Source of the DNA: Arion vulgaris | Taxonomy: Eukaryota > Mollusca > Gastropoda > Stylommatophora > Arionidae | Direction: 5' to 3' | DNA: 64,000 nt | Assembly (NCBI GenBank): GCA_020796225.1 | Contig: CM036762.1 | Location: forward strand, 56,321,740 to 56,385,739 | In this document: piece after piece, positions 19,148 through 30,597 of the stretch | Layout of the letters: the number at the start of each line of letters is the position of its first letter | Numbering within the stretch: position 1 is the stretch's first letter | Made by a program: the position numbers and the translations under genes | Notes under the pieces: generated by a model | The model's input: only the letters and a program-made list of their open reading frames with translations | Databases searched by the model: none | Told to the model about the DNA's origin: nothing

Positions 19148-19402
19148 TAGTGATCTTCTTCTTCTTTGCGTTCGTTCTTTACCATCAATTTTAATCATTC
19201 TTTGTGATATGTTTGATCTTTGCCAAGAACGTGTATACGTTGCACATTGGTTTGGTAGGCCACTAAACGCATAGACTTCTACACGTTTAGGACACGCGCA
19301 TCCGATTTCAGCCAAACCTCCTGAGTCGCCTCTTACGACATGCGTGGCAGGTAACAGTGGTTCTATTCTTTACACCCCAAATTTGGGCCCCGGTAACCAC
19401 TA
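19148..19402 (-). mobile_element. REP-1b copy
   Basis: A REP-1 subfamily. In reverse complement it has ggttaccggggcccaaatt, ggggtgtaaag, catgtcgtaagaggcgact, tcggatgcgc, gtgcaacgtatac and a gaagaag tail. The sister copy at 21375-21640 shares the same start. It differs from standard REP-1 in the middle third. Confidence 0.85.
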
Positions 19403-19536
19403 GGGCGTTGATAGTGCTAAATGGACGACCTCCAGGATCTAGCTAAATAGCGGTGACAAAATAAATAAACAAAAGCCTAAGATTGAACAGCAAGAAAACA
19501 AAAGTGGTGGTCATCTCACAAATGTATAGTCTATAA

Positions 19537-19985
19537 CAGCGTTTCCTAAAGTGTGTTATACCGCCTCCCAGTGGGCGCTGAAGAGTTCTAGGGGGCATAT
19601 AAGGGTTCAGAAGAATTTGGATAGTGTTCAGGCGATTAGGGTCGGTGACTCCTTTAAAGAAGAAATTAATAATAAATATTTTAAAATAAATTATTTTCGT
19701 GATTTTGCGATTGAAAAATAAATTAAAATTTGAATTCTACATTTCAATTCATCTTATGCCTGTCTTACACGATCCATTTTTCATCAATTTTCTATTTCAT
19801 GAATTATAATCATTTGAAAATTGACCATATATTACAGAAATATATATCAATTTTCTATGTCAAAGAGAAAATAGAGCATGTATATATGTGGGAGGTGGGC
19901 GTTGGCAAACTGTTATAATGTGGAGGGGTTACAAAGTTTATGTTGTGCAAAGTGGGCGGTGGCTCGAAAAGTTTGGGAATCAATG
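19537..19985. mobile_element. hAT-type MITE, perfect 8-bp TSD
   Basis: Left end cagcgtttcctaaag, right end gtttgggaatcaatg, imperfect inverted termini. gtctataa flanks it on both sides (19529-19536, 19986-19993), the 8-bp duplication expected of hAT. The internal sequence has no coding capacity. Same family as 13290, 24204 and 35465. Confidence 0.95.
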
Positions 19986-20249
19986 GTCTATAACAATGCA
20001 AAACAATCAAAGTAAATGATCCGCTGCTTCTTGGCATGGAAAAATGTCACCATTAGAACTAATAATCAGGACAGAAGCTCATGTGAGCAATAGTCGGCTA
20101 CGTCAGTCGGCATAGCACATCAAGATGATCATTAATCTTTTTTTAAAGTAATGTGAGAACAAATGGTTTCTTTATAAAATATGAGCACTGTATGATTTGA
20201 AATAGTAGTATTCTGATTAGTTAATTAAAATTAGACTATATCGGAGATG

Positions 20250-20665
20250 GGTGTGTGGTCTTTGTGGCTTGAAGGTATGGTGTTTGCCACTCGCTTCAGC
20301 AGTGTCCGGTATGATTCTCATGGGCAGAGATCGTGCTGTTCTCCCGTGATCCTTGACAATGTAGGTGAGGTCAAATTCCTAGTCCTATCGGAGACGACCG
20401 ATGAAAAGTAGGCCGATGTTCAAGTTGAGCAAATTAAAATTAAAGAACATCTGACAGTAGAGAATTGATAAGAATAAGATGGAAAGTCGTTGCCCTGGTT
20501 AAAGTCATTAGAAAATTCATGAGTAAGATGGAAAATCGCTGCCCCGGCTAATGTCATTAACAATTAAAATAACAATTCTACAAATTGTCATCTCTCTCAG
20601 CGATACATCAGAGAATCACGCCGATACTACGGAGCTGGTACACTTGAGATCTCCATGTGTAAGGC
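20250..20665 (+). mobile_element. SINE-B, diverged copy
   Basis: Follows the SINE-B order: a gtggcttgaagg head, tagtcctatcggagacgac, ttcaagttgagca, cagcgatacatcag, tactacggagct. An internal segment with 'agatggaaa.tcg.tgcccc' is duplicated. The 3' end is ragged. Confidence 0.78.
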
Positions 20666-20754
20666 AGGAATCGTAGTACATCATATTATAAACGAAAACA
20701 ATTATACGACAGTATTACATTAGCGAGGAAAAAAATGAATTATCAAACATGCAA

Positions 20755-21185
20755 AGTGGGAATCTTTGTGGTGCAGAGGTAACGTGCTCTCCACTCACTC
20801 CAAAAGTACTCGATTCGTTCCCCGCGTCGAACGATCGTGATATTTTTCCAGAGATTCCTGATCTCAATGTGGTAAGAACGAACTCCTAGTTCTATCGGAG
20901 ACGGACGTCAAAACGGAGGTTGCGTGTACAAGTTGAGCACGTAAAAAAACACTTGGCAGTTTAAAAAAATATAATATTATATTACAAAGTCGGTGACCGG
21001 GTAAAATTCATAAAATACTATTAAAATAACATTTCTACAAAATTTATATTTTCTATAAAATTACATCAGGGACCATCACCGATGCTACTGAGTTCATGCA
21101 CTGTCGCTGATATATTCCTTTGTGAGAAAACGATCGGAGCACACATGCTTATTCACCGAAGTGCAATGATTATGGTGATTTAAAT
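20755..21185 (+). mobile_element. SINE-B, near full length
   Basis: tRNA-like head (tggtgcagaggtaacg), body with tttttccagagattcctg, tctatcggagacgga, caagttgagcacgta, and 3' end gatcggagcacacatg then cgaagtgcaatgatta. It lies in tandem with the copy at 20250, about 90 bp away. Confidence 0.86.
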
Positions 21186-21204
21186 CAAACATACAAAGTA
21201 ACAT

Positions 21205-21364
21205 CAGTGGCGGCTCGTCATTAAGGGTCTACGGGCCGGCCCCACTAAAATTAATGTGTAATGTATTTTAAAATAAATTAAAATATAACCTAAAACAAAA
21301 CCAAGATTTTTTCCGAAAATGTTTGTCTTGCCCCACCAACAAAAATGATCACGAGCCGCCACTG
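21205..21364. mobile_element. Small hAT MITE, perfect 8-bp TSD
   Basis: 160-bp element with 14-bp perfect terminal inverted repeats cagtggcggctcgt / acgagccgccactg. agtaacat flanks it (21197-21204, 21365-21372), an exact 8-bp duplication. The interior is AT-rich and non-coding. This is a different MITE family from the cagcgtttccc one. Confidence 0.96.
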
Positions 21365-21374
21365 AGTAACATAT

Positions 21375-21640
21375 ATGATTCGCCCAAGTGGTTACCGGGG
21401 CCCAAATTTGGGGTGTAAAGAACAGAACCACTGCTACCTGCCACGCATGTCGTAAGAGGCGACTAAGGAGGTTTGGATGAAGTCGGATGCACGTGTCCTA
21501 AACATGTACAAGTCTATGCGTTTAGGGTCTACCAAACCAATGTGCAACGTATACAAGTTCTTGGCACAGATCAAACATATCACAAAGAGTGATTAAAATT
21601 GGTCGTAAAGAACGAACGCGATGAAGACCTATATGATTGA
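21375..21640 (+). mobile_element. REP-1b copy
   Basis: Starts ttcgcccaagtggttaccgg, carries gtcgtaagaggcgac and the caatgtgcaacgtatac block, and ends at aacgaacgcgatgaagac. It pairs with 19148-19402. It begins about 8 bp after the MITE's target duplication. Confidence 0.85.
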
Positions 21641-21719
21641 TTATTATTTTTGTCCTTGCTAATGTAAAAACTGTTGTATACCTCTACATATCTGTCTTCA
21701 TACATATCACATGTTTATT

Positions 21720-22065
21720 CAGTTTTACCTCAGCCTCCCGTGATTTTCTATAGATCAGATCTGTTCGGTCTGACCACCTCAGATTTGTCGGTTTCCGTAC
21801 AAAGCGGTCATCATCAAGGTACGTATCCTTTATAGGACGTTGCTCTCTTTGCAGCACATCTGAAATTCACTCTGTCTCTAGCCAGTTCACCCACTTCGTC
21901 GATGGTCATATTCATGGTTTCTTTAATATCTTGTATCCATCTTCTTCTTGGTCTGTCTCTGCTTCTGCGTCCTGGGACCCTGCCCTCTAGTATTGTTCTT
22001 TCCAGGCCATCGTGACGCTTGATGTGACCAAATTATCTAATTTTTCTGTATAGTATGTTGTTTAT
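21720..22065 (-). pseudogene. LINE C-terminal fragment
   Basis: The minus strand encodes FGHIKRHDGLERTILEGR, then VPGRRSRDRPRRRWIQDI, then a MTIDEVGELARDR block. It is a clean post-RT C-terminal reading without a visible frameshift in this part. The 5' side of the element is gone and a 31-bp array starts within 80 bp. Confidence 0.83.
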
Positions 22066-22139
22066 CAGTCAACATAGCGGTACACCAGGTTATTCAGAGA
22101 AATGCAACAATAATGGTCATATAATCAATCAGTTCATGA

Positions 22140-22545
22140 TTTTTATGTTTCTTGTCCCAAATATAGTGTCTTGTCTTATTTCTTGTCCCAAATATAGTGT
22201 CGTCTTGTTTCTTGTCCCAAATATAGTGTCTTGTCTTGTTTCTTGTCCCAAATATAGTATATTGTCTTATTTCTTGTCCCAAATATAGTGTCTTGTCTTG
22301 TTTCTTGTCCCAAATATAGTGTCTTGTCTTGTTTCTTGTCCCAAATATAGTGTCTTGTCTTGTTTCTTGTCCCAAATATAGTGTCTTGTCTTGTTTCTTG
22401 TCCCAAATATAGTGTCTTGTCTTGTTTCTTGTCCCAAATATAGTATATTGTCTTGTTTCTTGTCCCAAATATAGTATCTTGTCTTGTTTCTTGTCCCAAA
22501 TATAGTATCTTGTCTTGTTTCTTGTTCCAAATATAGCGCCTTCAC
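22140..22545. repeat. Minisatellite, 31-bp unit, ~13 copies
   Basis: Unit tcttgtcccaaatatagtg plus tcttgtcttgtt; variants have tatatt in place of tgtctt. Units are very similar, indicating recent expansion. The open minus-strand frames across it are by-products of the repeat. Confidence 0.95.
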
Positions 22546-22621
22546 TGAATTATATTTGACGGATGCTATCGAAACGTTTTACAGCTACAAGCTATCCTGA
22601 CAAATGAAATAGTGGGAACGA

Positions 22622-23095
22622 ATGTATCCTTGGTACGATCTTACTAAAACGAAAACTGTCATTACTGTACATAATACCGCTTTTTATGTGATGTATGACA
22701 GCTGCGAGTCATGGATAATGAGCACACAGATCGAAAAATCTCTGAGGACCACAGAAATGTGGTTTTACAGAATTATGAGAATCCCATGGACTGCTAAAAT
22801 GACTCATGTTGAGGTGTTGAATGAGATCAAGACACAGAGAAAGCTTATCATCAATATAAGAAAGAGGTAGTCATCATTTTTCGGGCATGTGATTAGGATG
22901 AGAGGTTTAGAACACATTGTGACAACCGGTAAAATCGAGGGTAGACGAGACAAAGGAAGACAGAGAGAGAAAATTTTGGATGGCCTGACTTCATGGCACG
23001 GTAGAGCGTCAACATCTGAATTGATAGCAAACACCAACGACAGAGATGTGTGGAGATCCATCATCACCTACGCCAGCCGGCACGGCACCTGATGA
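22622..23095 (+). pseudogene. LINE-F C-terminal domain
   Basis: Encodes CESWIMSTQIEKSLRT, EMWFYRIMRIPWTAKM, a stop at about 22867 next to SSFFGHVIRMRGLEHI, then VTTGKIEGRRDKGRQR, ILDGLTSW, and a final DRDVWRSIITYASRHGT. This is the C-terminal part of a Jockey/CR1-like ORF2 (E-MWFYRRM-IPW and GHV-RR-GLEH signatures). The related copy at 25860-26275 confirms the family. Frameshifts show it is dead. Confidence 0.87.
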
Positions 23096-23109
23096 TGGTG
23101 ACAGCGGAC

Positions 23110-23262
23110 ATCAGCTTGTGGAATTTAATGGCCGCATGGCTAGTGCAGACGCCCCGGCAGAAAAAAACTCCATGGTCTTACCAGGGACTGAACCCTGGTC
23201 TCCTGCACGGGAACCAGAGCTCTAATACATTCGGCAAGACGCTCCACACATCTTACTAACAG
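23110..23262 (-). mobile_element. tRNA-derived SINE fragment (SINE-H)
   Basis: The reverse complement has a B box (gggttcagtccctgg) and an A-box-like ttgccgaatgtatta, followed by ccatggagtttttttctgcc. No second copy seen here. It starts just after the stop of LINE-F. Confidence 0.6.
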
Positions 23263-24010
23263 CTGGAATCTGAAAATTATTCAATCCGCAGTGTTACTTG
23301 TCATACCACGTCCTCAAAGTTACACAACTCAAGTACGCCATCTGGTCAAGCTTGTGGTCACGTTCCCTTGAAGTTCACGCCACCTTTCAGATTTCGTTTG
23401 CTTGTGTCTGTTTTAGGAGGGCTTCCCGCGTCTGCGATGTAACCATTCAGGCGTCTTGGTACCTTTAGTTCTAACGACAAGGGCTTACGTGTTGTGCGGA
23501 CGATCTTTTGTCCTCTTCCGGACGTTGGCCTTGTTATGACCATCTGGCATTTTCACTGCCGGTCGACCCCAGAGATAATGTTTAGTTTCATCAACAATAC
23601 AAGGAGACAACTTTGTTGAAAAGACAAATGACGAAGATGTGGTGGTTCCTACTTAAAATATCACTATTCATACCTCACTCCTGGATATCCTAGGGCATGG
23701 TTTGGAGGAAATGGGGCAAAGAAAAGAGGCCAACTTGTCCAACAAAGTATCAAATGAAACAAATTGTGTAGTCTTGTGTAGTCTTGAATTATTACAGAAC
23801 GTAAGTGAAGCTAATGTCATTATCGATAGCGGAAGGACTTTTAATTTTAGTAAAAAATGAAAAACAAAGAAGTTGACAGATAGATCACAATGATTAATAA
23901 TGTATACTTGGAACAGGAAGCAACAATAAGATCTGATTTTTTTTAAATTCACCATTTGTTTATATAACTGATATAAAGAGAGGAGGAATCAGGACGTGTT
24001 TTATCCCGTC

Positions 24011-24012
<2 letters not shown>
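23263..24012. other. No recognised gene
   Basis: Unique sequence. A 95-codon minus-strand open frame (23668-23955) has no motif I can name and no supporting features. Confidence 0.4.

Positions 24013-24067
<55 letters not shown>
24013..24067. repeat. (AT)n microsatellite
   Basis: About 27 AT dinucleotides without interruption. Confidence 0.97.
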
Positions 24068-24070
<3 letters not shown>

Positions 24071-24203
24071 AATATAACAGTATAAAATAATAATAATAAA
24101 ACACATCACCACTTGCGTCGTAGTGAGGGTAAGAATTAATAATAACAAATATAGAAACTAGGAGTGAAAGAAAGATAGCTACCCAGAGAAATATAATTTA
24201 GAT

Positions 24204-24627
24204 CAGCGTTTCCCACAGTTGCGTCTGAAGTGTTCTGGGAGGAAGCGATAGTGGGTTCACAAGAATTTGGGTGGTGTTCAAGCGGTTATGAGTCGGTGTC
24301 TCCTTAAAGAAGAAATTAATAATAAATATTTTAAAATAAATTATCTTCGTTATTTTGTGAATGAATAATCATTTAAAATTACAATTCTGCATTTAAATTC
24401 CATCTTATGCCCGTCGTACACAATCCCTTTTTCCATCAATTGTCTATTTCGTGTATATAATCATTTAAAAATTAACCATGTATGACAGAAATATACTATG
24501 TCAAAGATAAAATAGAGTATGTATATATGTGCGATGGGGGTTGGCAAACTAGTATAATGTAGAGGGGCGTTATAAAGTTTATGTTGTGCAAAGTGGGCGG
24601 TGGGCCGAAAAAGTTTGGGAATCTATG
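24204..24627. mobile_element. hAT-type MITE, perfect 8-bp TSD
   Basis: Ends cagcgtttcccacag and gtttgggaatctatg. atttagat occurs at 24196-24203 and 24628-24635. 424 bp, same family as 19537 and 35465. Confidence 0.96.
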
Positions 24628-24635
24628 ATTTAGAT

Positions 24636-25855
24636 AAATAAGGTATTTTGGACATAAAACATAGCAAGAAAACTTGTTAAATATTGGAGAGAAAAGTTGT
24701 ATTCTGGAAAGTAAAGGGAAAAGAGAAATATAATTGGAATTAAAAGAGTAAGAAGTGGACAGACATGAGCCTGTTAAAGTGTAGCATTGGGGGAGAACAG
24801 AATTTGTTGGAAATCTTTTATAACCTAAGTGCTACACTTTACTAATCGGCGAAGTGGGTGAACTAGCTAAAGACAGCAAATTTTAGATGCCGTGCAGGAC
24901 ACGCACCTTGATGATGATGATGATGATGAGCGTTGAATAACTTTAATTCTGATCTCAACTGACAATGGCGACAACATGGAATAGTTAATTTTTTTCTCAG
25001 CGAGTTCCATTCGACCTCCTAGCCGGTACCAGTCTAAAACCGAAAGTAAATTTTTTACCACCACAGTGTAATAAGACAAGTTATCTGTGATAGTCATAAT
25101 AATAAATAAGCATAAAAACAAGAAGAGAATCTGAAAGTAAGGATAAAGACATCAGCTTCTGGGAAGCATTTTTTTCTCGGTTCATTCATACAATCTGGGG
25201 AATGTTGTAACTCAACCGGAAAAGAGGAAAGGTAGGGGAGGAGGGTGGAGCTACATTCCTTATCACCTCCTATTACTACAAACATCAGTAGTGTTCTCTC
25301 CCACCCCTTCCTTACATCCAACCCTTCCCCTACTAACGTGTTCGTCCAAATATAATCTTAACACCCCCGCCGTAACCCTACATGTTCAAGTTCTGTATTA
25401 AACCCCCTTTCCCTCCACACTAACAATTCCTAAAGGAGGGGTTGCGCAGTAATATAAAGTGTGAAACAACACACACAAAAACGTAAATGACACGTGTGAA
25501 CAGAACCTTCCTTCCATGAGAAGGGGGGAAAAAATGTGTCAGAGTTGTAGTCCGTGCAAAGTTCATTCATAAAACAAGCCAAGATAAGTTCTACGAATGT
25601 GAAGGTCAAAGGTTCAGGCACCACTACTTCTCCTTCCACTGGTATTCCTGCACAAATAGAACTTGGTCGGTGAAGAGTTGAAGTGTGTTACCTCCGTGTG
25701 TACACACGTCATCATGTGTGTGTTGTGTACACTGCAAACAATACACTAATTGTGGTTGGTCGTTATTGACAAATTGTTGTTTACAATGTGTATGTTTAAA
25801 TAAAAAACATACTGTGCGTGAATTCACTAGCACTAACATTACGGAAAAGAGTACT
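24636..25855. other. No recognised gene
   Basis: 1.2 kb without a repeat I recognise, so one of the few sizeable single-copy-looking stretches. Short open frames only (up to 86 codons). A (GAT)n run is at 24911-24929. A purine-rich/pyrimidine-rich contrast occurs around 25200-25420. Confidence 0.4.
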
Positions 25856-26275
25856 CTACTGAACCAATACTTATGTATGGCAGTGAATCATGGACAATGA
25901 ACAAGCAATCAATAAGATCGCTAGAATTCACAGAGCTGTGGTTTTACAGAAGAATGCAGAAAATCCCATGGACAGCAAAGATTACAAATCTTGAGGTTTT
26001 AAAAGAGGCATGTACACTAAAGAAACTTTACAAAAAATCATAATCAGACAATCAAGGATTTTCGGGAATATAGTTCGAAGAGAAGGTTTAGAACATTTGG
26101 TGACAACAGGTAAAATACAGAGAATGAGAGATCGTGAAAGACAGATAGAGAAGATGTTGGATGGCCTGACATCTTGGTTCGACAATAGATTGACGTCAGA
26201 ATTGATAAACTGCACCAAGCAAAGAGAGTTGTGGAGAGACATGATCGCCTACGACGGCAGGCATGGCACTTGATT
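25856..26275 (+). pseudogene. LINE-F C-terminal domain, second copy
   Basis: Parallels 22622-23095: SLEFTELWFYRRMQKIPW, TAKITNLEVLKEA, then after a frameshift IIRQSRIFGNIVRREGLE, LVTTGKIQRMRDRERQ, MLDGLTSW and DMIAYDGRHGT before the stop. Frameshift near 26010. The 3' flank runs into a 21-bp array. Confidence 0.87.
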
Positions 26276-26395
26276 GGTGTCTAAATGGAATAGTGCTAGC
26301 AAGAGATAGTATAGTACTAGCTGTGTTCCTATGGCTTATAGCCGTATTAGTAGCAGACGGCGATGTTGAGAAGTCTTGCCAAAGAAATTTCTGCC

Positions 26396-26705
26396 TCGAA
26401 CATGGAATTTAAAGCAAGAAACATGGAATTTAAAGCAAGAAACATGGAATTTAAAGCAAAACACGTGGAATTTAAAGCAAGAAACATGGAATTTAAAGCA
26501 AGAAACATGGAATTTAAAGCAAGAAACATGGAATTTAAAGCAAGAAACATGAATTTAAAAGCAAAACACGTGGAATTTAAAGCAAGAACATGGAATTTAA
26601 AAAAGAAACATGGAATTTAAAGCAAGAAACATGGAATTTAAAGCAAGAAACATGGAATTTAAAGCAAGAAACATGGAATTTAAAGCAAGAAACATGGAAT
26701 ATACG
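26396..26705. repeat. Minisatellite, 21-bp unit, ~15 copies
   Basis: Unit gaaacatggaatttaaagca, with variants aaacacgtgg. As 21 is a multiple of 3, an open frame reading NMEFKAR repeats runs through part of it, but it has no other gene feature. Confidence 0.95.
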
Positions 26706-27080
26706 AACAATGCAAGAAGAAAAACCTGATATATTTATAAATTAATTGAACATCTTCCATAACCATAGCAGACCAGAGTGTGAAATGCTTAGTACTTCAC
26801 ATTTCTATAACAAATATGTAGCAGGCAGACTGGCCAGTCTCTTTTCTCATATGTGAGGACGACATTTGCATGAACTGAACCCCTAACCCCTTTTGCGGCG
26901 ATGTAAGGAAGCCAACAAATCTGAGGAGGGGTCCGACCAGGTCAGATCTAGAGAAAACTGTTGGGAGGCTGCGGTAATGCTAAGTAAATGATCGAATTTG
27001 TATAAAGACATGTATATTGAGTATTACATAAGTTCAGAAAAAAATTAATATTTAAATCAGATAATTTTTCTTATTTAATT
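26706..27080. other. Unique sequence with REP-3-like block
   Basis: Around 26915-27040 the order ccaggtcagatc, agagaaaac, gggaggctgcggtaatgc resembles 33980-34095 (cggtcagatcagatc, gggagaaaac, gggaggttgcggtgata). That suggests a dispersed repeat in two copies. The rest is unrecognised. Confidence 0.5.
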
Positions 27081-27084
27081 ATTC

Positions 27085-28195
27085 ATTTTCACATACAGAG
27101 AACGCAGAACACAAAAGTGATGACGCAGGCAGAAAAGTTTCTGAGTATGCCAAGCCACCCAATGGAAAACAGATTCCAAAATCTAGCATTGGGGCGGCTG
27201 AAAAGAAGCAACTTTATTCACCAGGCCAAAAGACTGAATAGGCAAACCTCAGACCTACCAAAAGTTGGCATTCCCTAAAGTCTGTGCCAGAGCAAACCCC
27301 TTGGAGAGGAGACTGAACCAGAAGTATGTATCCAGACAGAAGTGAAAGGAATATTCGACAAGGATGAGCAGAACAGCATACAACGCAAGACAGTCACTCT
27401 CAGTTTACTTGATGAAGAATACCACATGACCTCTGGGTCGGGTATACACGGATGGGTCAGCAGAAAATGCAGTGAAGAATGGAGGAGCATGAGTGTACAT
27501 AGAATACCCAAACAACGCTAGAGATGCGATTAAAGTACCAACGGGGAAATTTTGTCACAACTATGATGCAGAAATTCAGGCAATCAAGGTGGCAACTGAA
27601 AAACTGTTGAATACCAGACCGATCCTCAACCTGTTGTATTTTTGACTGATGCAAAATCAGCACTCCAAGCACTTCAGTTCAGAAAATTGCCAGGTCTACA
27701 GACCCTACTGTCTAAATTGTCCAAGCATCGCAGGGTCGTCTTGCAGTGGATACCTCTCACTGTGGAATACCAGGAAATGAAACAGCAGACCGATTGGCCA
27801 AGGAAGGTGCTGCAGGAGAGCAACCAGATGTGCCAGTTACCTACCACCAAAAGAAAGGATGATTAACATCAATGAAAGCCACAAATACCAACACAAGACG
27901 ATTACTATAATATGAACAGATTGGAACAAGTTGTTATTCTGCGCCTTAGAACAGGACACAATCGGCTCCGCAGCCACATGTATACAAAATTCAAGATTGG
28001 CAATTCAGCCATGTGTACATGTGGACAGGCAAACCAGACTGCAGAGCACATACTTCAAGACTGCCCCGAATATGATACACTGAGGCAAACTCACTGGCCT
28101 AACGAAACAACACTCGACATAAAACTACATGGACCTCTGTGTGAGCTACAAAAGACAGTGAAGTTCATACAAGAGACAACATTGAATATATAGAC
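27085..28195 (+). pseudogene. RNase H domain and C-terminus of a LINE
   Basis: Frameshifted remnants of a retrotransposon RNase H follow in order: YTDGSAENAV at ~27450, GKFCHNYDAEIQAIKVATEK at ~27550, FLTDAKSALQALQ at ~27640, and, after a frame change, HCGIPGNETADRLAKEG at ~27755. These hold the DE-D-H-type catalytic positions (D in TDGS, E in AEIQ, D in TDAKS, H in HCGIPGN). The post-RNase H tail (27912-28190, 93 codons) reads QVVILRLRTGHNRLR, MCTCGQANQTAEHILQDCP, then LDIKLHGPLCELQKTV. At least two frameshifts mark it dead. Confidence 0.9.
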
Positions 28196-28199
28196 ATAT

Positions 28200-28535
28200 T
28201 TCAAGCGAACGAAAGGAAGGAAGGAAGGATTCATTTTTCCTGGTTTACATAATACTATATACACATGTCTTTGTCCACATTAAACCTTTTCAATTCGAAA
28301 AGCAGACAAAATAGCAAAACACGAAACAATCAATAAACGAATCCGGTGTATAAAGATATTTATAAACTAACATAACAAAAAGAAACAAAAGATGCCGATA
28401 GATTTATATTTTTTCTAATCAGCGAGACAACCTTTTAAAACTCTTAATCTTGTTACTGGGGAATCAAGACTAACTTCTGGACTTACTGAATGGAAACTAT
28501 TTACAGCTGTTAGGATATATCACAGCTTTCTTTAC
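28200..28535. other. No recognised feature
   Basis: AT-rich; no gene or repeat recognised. Confidence 0.35.
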
Positions 28536-28539
28536 ATCT

Positions 28540-28695
28540 CTGAAGTCGGAGAAGGCACGGCACGCCTATATGACAGGGACAAAAATAAGGAAAACAAGCA
28601 TTCACGCAAAAATCAGTAAGAAGCGCCATCCCAGATACTCTTACTACGCCTGAATTCATTGCGGGAGAAATGCAAGAAGAGAAGAACAACTTTTT
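28540..28695 (+). repeat. REP-4 copy (shares SINE-E core)
   Basis: Contains ctctgaagtcggagaaggc and cattcacgcaaaaatcagta, both found in the SINE-E body, and ctgaattcat..gagaaa..agaagaga, found at 35240-35285. No tRNA head visible. Confidence 0.6.
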
Positions 28696-28711
28696 ATATA
28701 TATATGAATAG

Positions 28712-30008
28712 CAGTAGTACATATATGAAGTACCAGTATAAAGTAGATATAATTTACAGGTATGAAGTACCAGTATAAAGTAGATATAAATTACAGGTAT
28801 GAAGTACCAGTATAAAGTAGATATAAATTACAGGTATGAAGTACCAGTATAAAGTAGATATAATTTACAGGTATGAAGTACCAGTGTAAAGTAGATATAA
28901 ATTACAGGTATGAAGTACCAGTATAAAGTAGATATAATTTACAGGTATGAAGTACCAGTATAAAGTAGATATAAATTACAGGTATGAAGTACCAGTATAA
29001 AGTAGATATAATTTACAGGTATGAAGTACCAGTATAAAGTAGATATAAATTACAGGTATGAAGTACCAGTGTAAAGTAGTATAATTTACAGGTATGAAGT
29101 ACCAGTATAAAGTAGATATAAATTACAGGTATGAAGTACCAGTATAAAGTAGATATAATTTACAGGTATGAAGTACCAGTATAAAGTAGATATAATTTAC
29201 AGGTATGAAGTACCAGTATAAAGAGATATAATTTACAGGTATGAAGTACCAGTATAAAGCAGATATAAATTACAGGTATGAAGTACCAGTATAAAGTAGA
29301 TATAAATTACAGGTATGAGTACCAGTAAAGTAGATATAATTACAGGTATGAAGTACCTGTATAAAGTAGATATAAATTACAGGTATGAAGTACCAGTATA
29401 AAGTAGTATAAATTACAGGTATGAAGTACCAGATAAAGAGATATAAATTACAGGTATGAAGTACCAGTATAAAGTAGATATAAATTACAGGTATGAAGTA
29501 CCAGTATAAAGTAGATATAAATTACAGGTATGAAGTACCAGTATAAAGTAGATATAAATTACAGGTATGAAGTACCAGTATAAAGTAGATATAAATTACA
29601 GGTATGAAGTACCAGTATAAAGTAGATATAATTTACAGGTATGAAGTACCAGTATAAAGTAAAGATATAATTTACAGGTATGAAGTACCAGCATAAAGCT
29701 AGATATAAATTACAGGTATGAAGTACCTGTATAAAGTAGATATAAATTACAGGTATGAAGTACCTGTATAAAGAAAATATAAATTACAGGTATGAAGTAC
29801 CAGTATAAAGTAGATATAAATTACAGGTATGAAGTACCAGTATAAATAGATATAAATTACAGGTATGAAGTACCAGTATAAAGATGATATAAATTACAGG
29901 TATGAAGTACCTGCATAAAGAGATATAAATTACAGGTATGAAGTACCAGCATAAAGCAGGTATAAATTACAGGTATGAAGTACCAGTATAAAGTAGATAT
30001 AAATTACA
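28712..30008. repeat. Minisatellite, 37-bp unit, ~35 copies
   Basis: Unit gtatgaagtaccagtataaa plus gtagatataaattacag. Variation concentrates at an a/t position in 'aatt' vs 'attt' and in small deletions. Ends as gaagtacagatgtgaagtac. Confidence 0.95.
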
Positions 30009-30300
30009 GGTATGAAGTACAGATGTGAAGTACAGTAGTACAGACATGAAGTACAGTAGTACAGACATGAAGTACAGTAGTACAGTCATGAAGTAAATAT
30101 GTGAAGTACAGTAGTACAGACATGAAGTACAGTAGTACAGACATGAAGTACAGACTGAGTACAGACATGAAGTACAGACATGAAGTAAAGGTATGAAGTA
30201 CAGTAGTACAGACATGAAGTACAGACATGAAGTAAAGATGTAAAGTACGGTAGTACAGATATGAAGTACCAGTAGAAATCAGATATAAACTACAAATATA
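30009..30300. repeat. Derived ~20-bp subrepeat (gaagtacagtagtacagaca)
   Basis: The right flank of the 37-bp array turns into an irregular array of gaagtacagtagtacagaca. The shared gaagtac core suggests it evolved from the 37-bp unit. Confidence 0.9.
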
Positions 30301-30597
30301 AAGTAGTTTTCAAACAGCATTAGAAGAATGGGACATTAACTTTGAACAAATATCCAGTTTCCTGTGAATAAGAATGAGATTACAATATTGTGTCAAGGAC
30401 TGGAGGAAATGAATTACTTCTGACGTTTTTAGAATTTAAACGAGCGTTTTGCTTTACATTTTAACATGTTCTATATTTATCTCAGCAAAGTTATGGCTCC
30501 TTCCAGTAGGATAAGAGGATAAATAATTCAAGGAAATATACCACAAGAGACAATAGTATGTTTGATGAGAGTGGTGGGTTTCTGTCAACAATTGGCA
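30301..30597. other. No recognised feature
   Basis: Unique AT-rich sequence between two arrays. Confidence 0.35.

Noticed and set aside
22094..22545. Overlapping minus-strand frames of ~90-124 codons (GTRNKTRHYIWDKKQDK repeats)
   Set aside because: Three readings of one 31-bp unit; the frame rotates because 31 is not a multiple of 3.
25094..25321. 75-codon minus-strand frame as a small host protein
   Set aside because: No motif, no start context or splice support, and the base composition does not differ from its surroundings. Not enough to call a gene.
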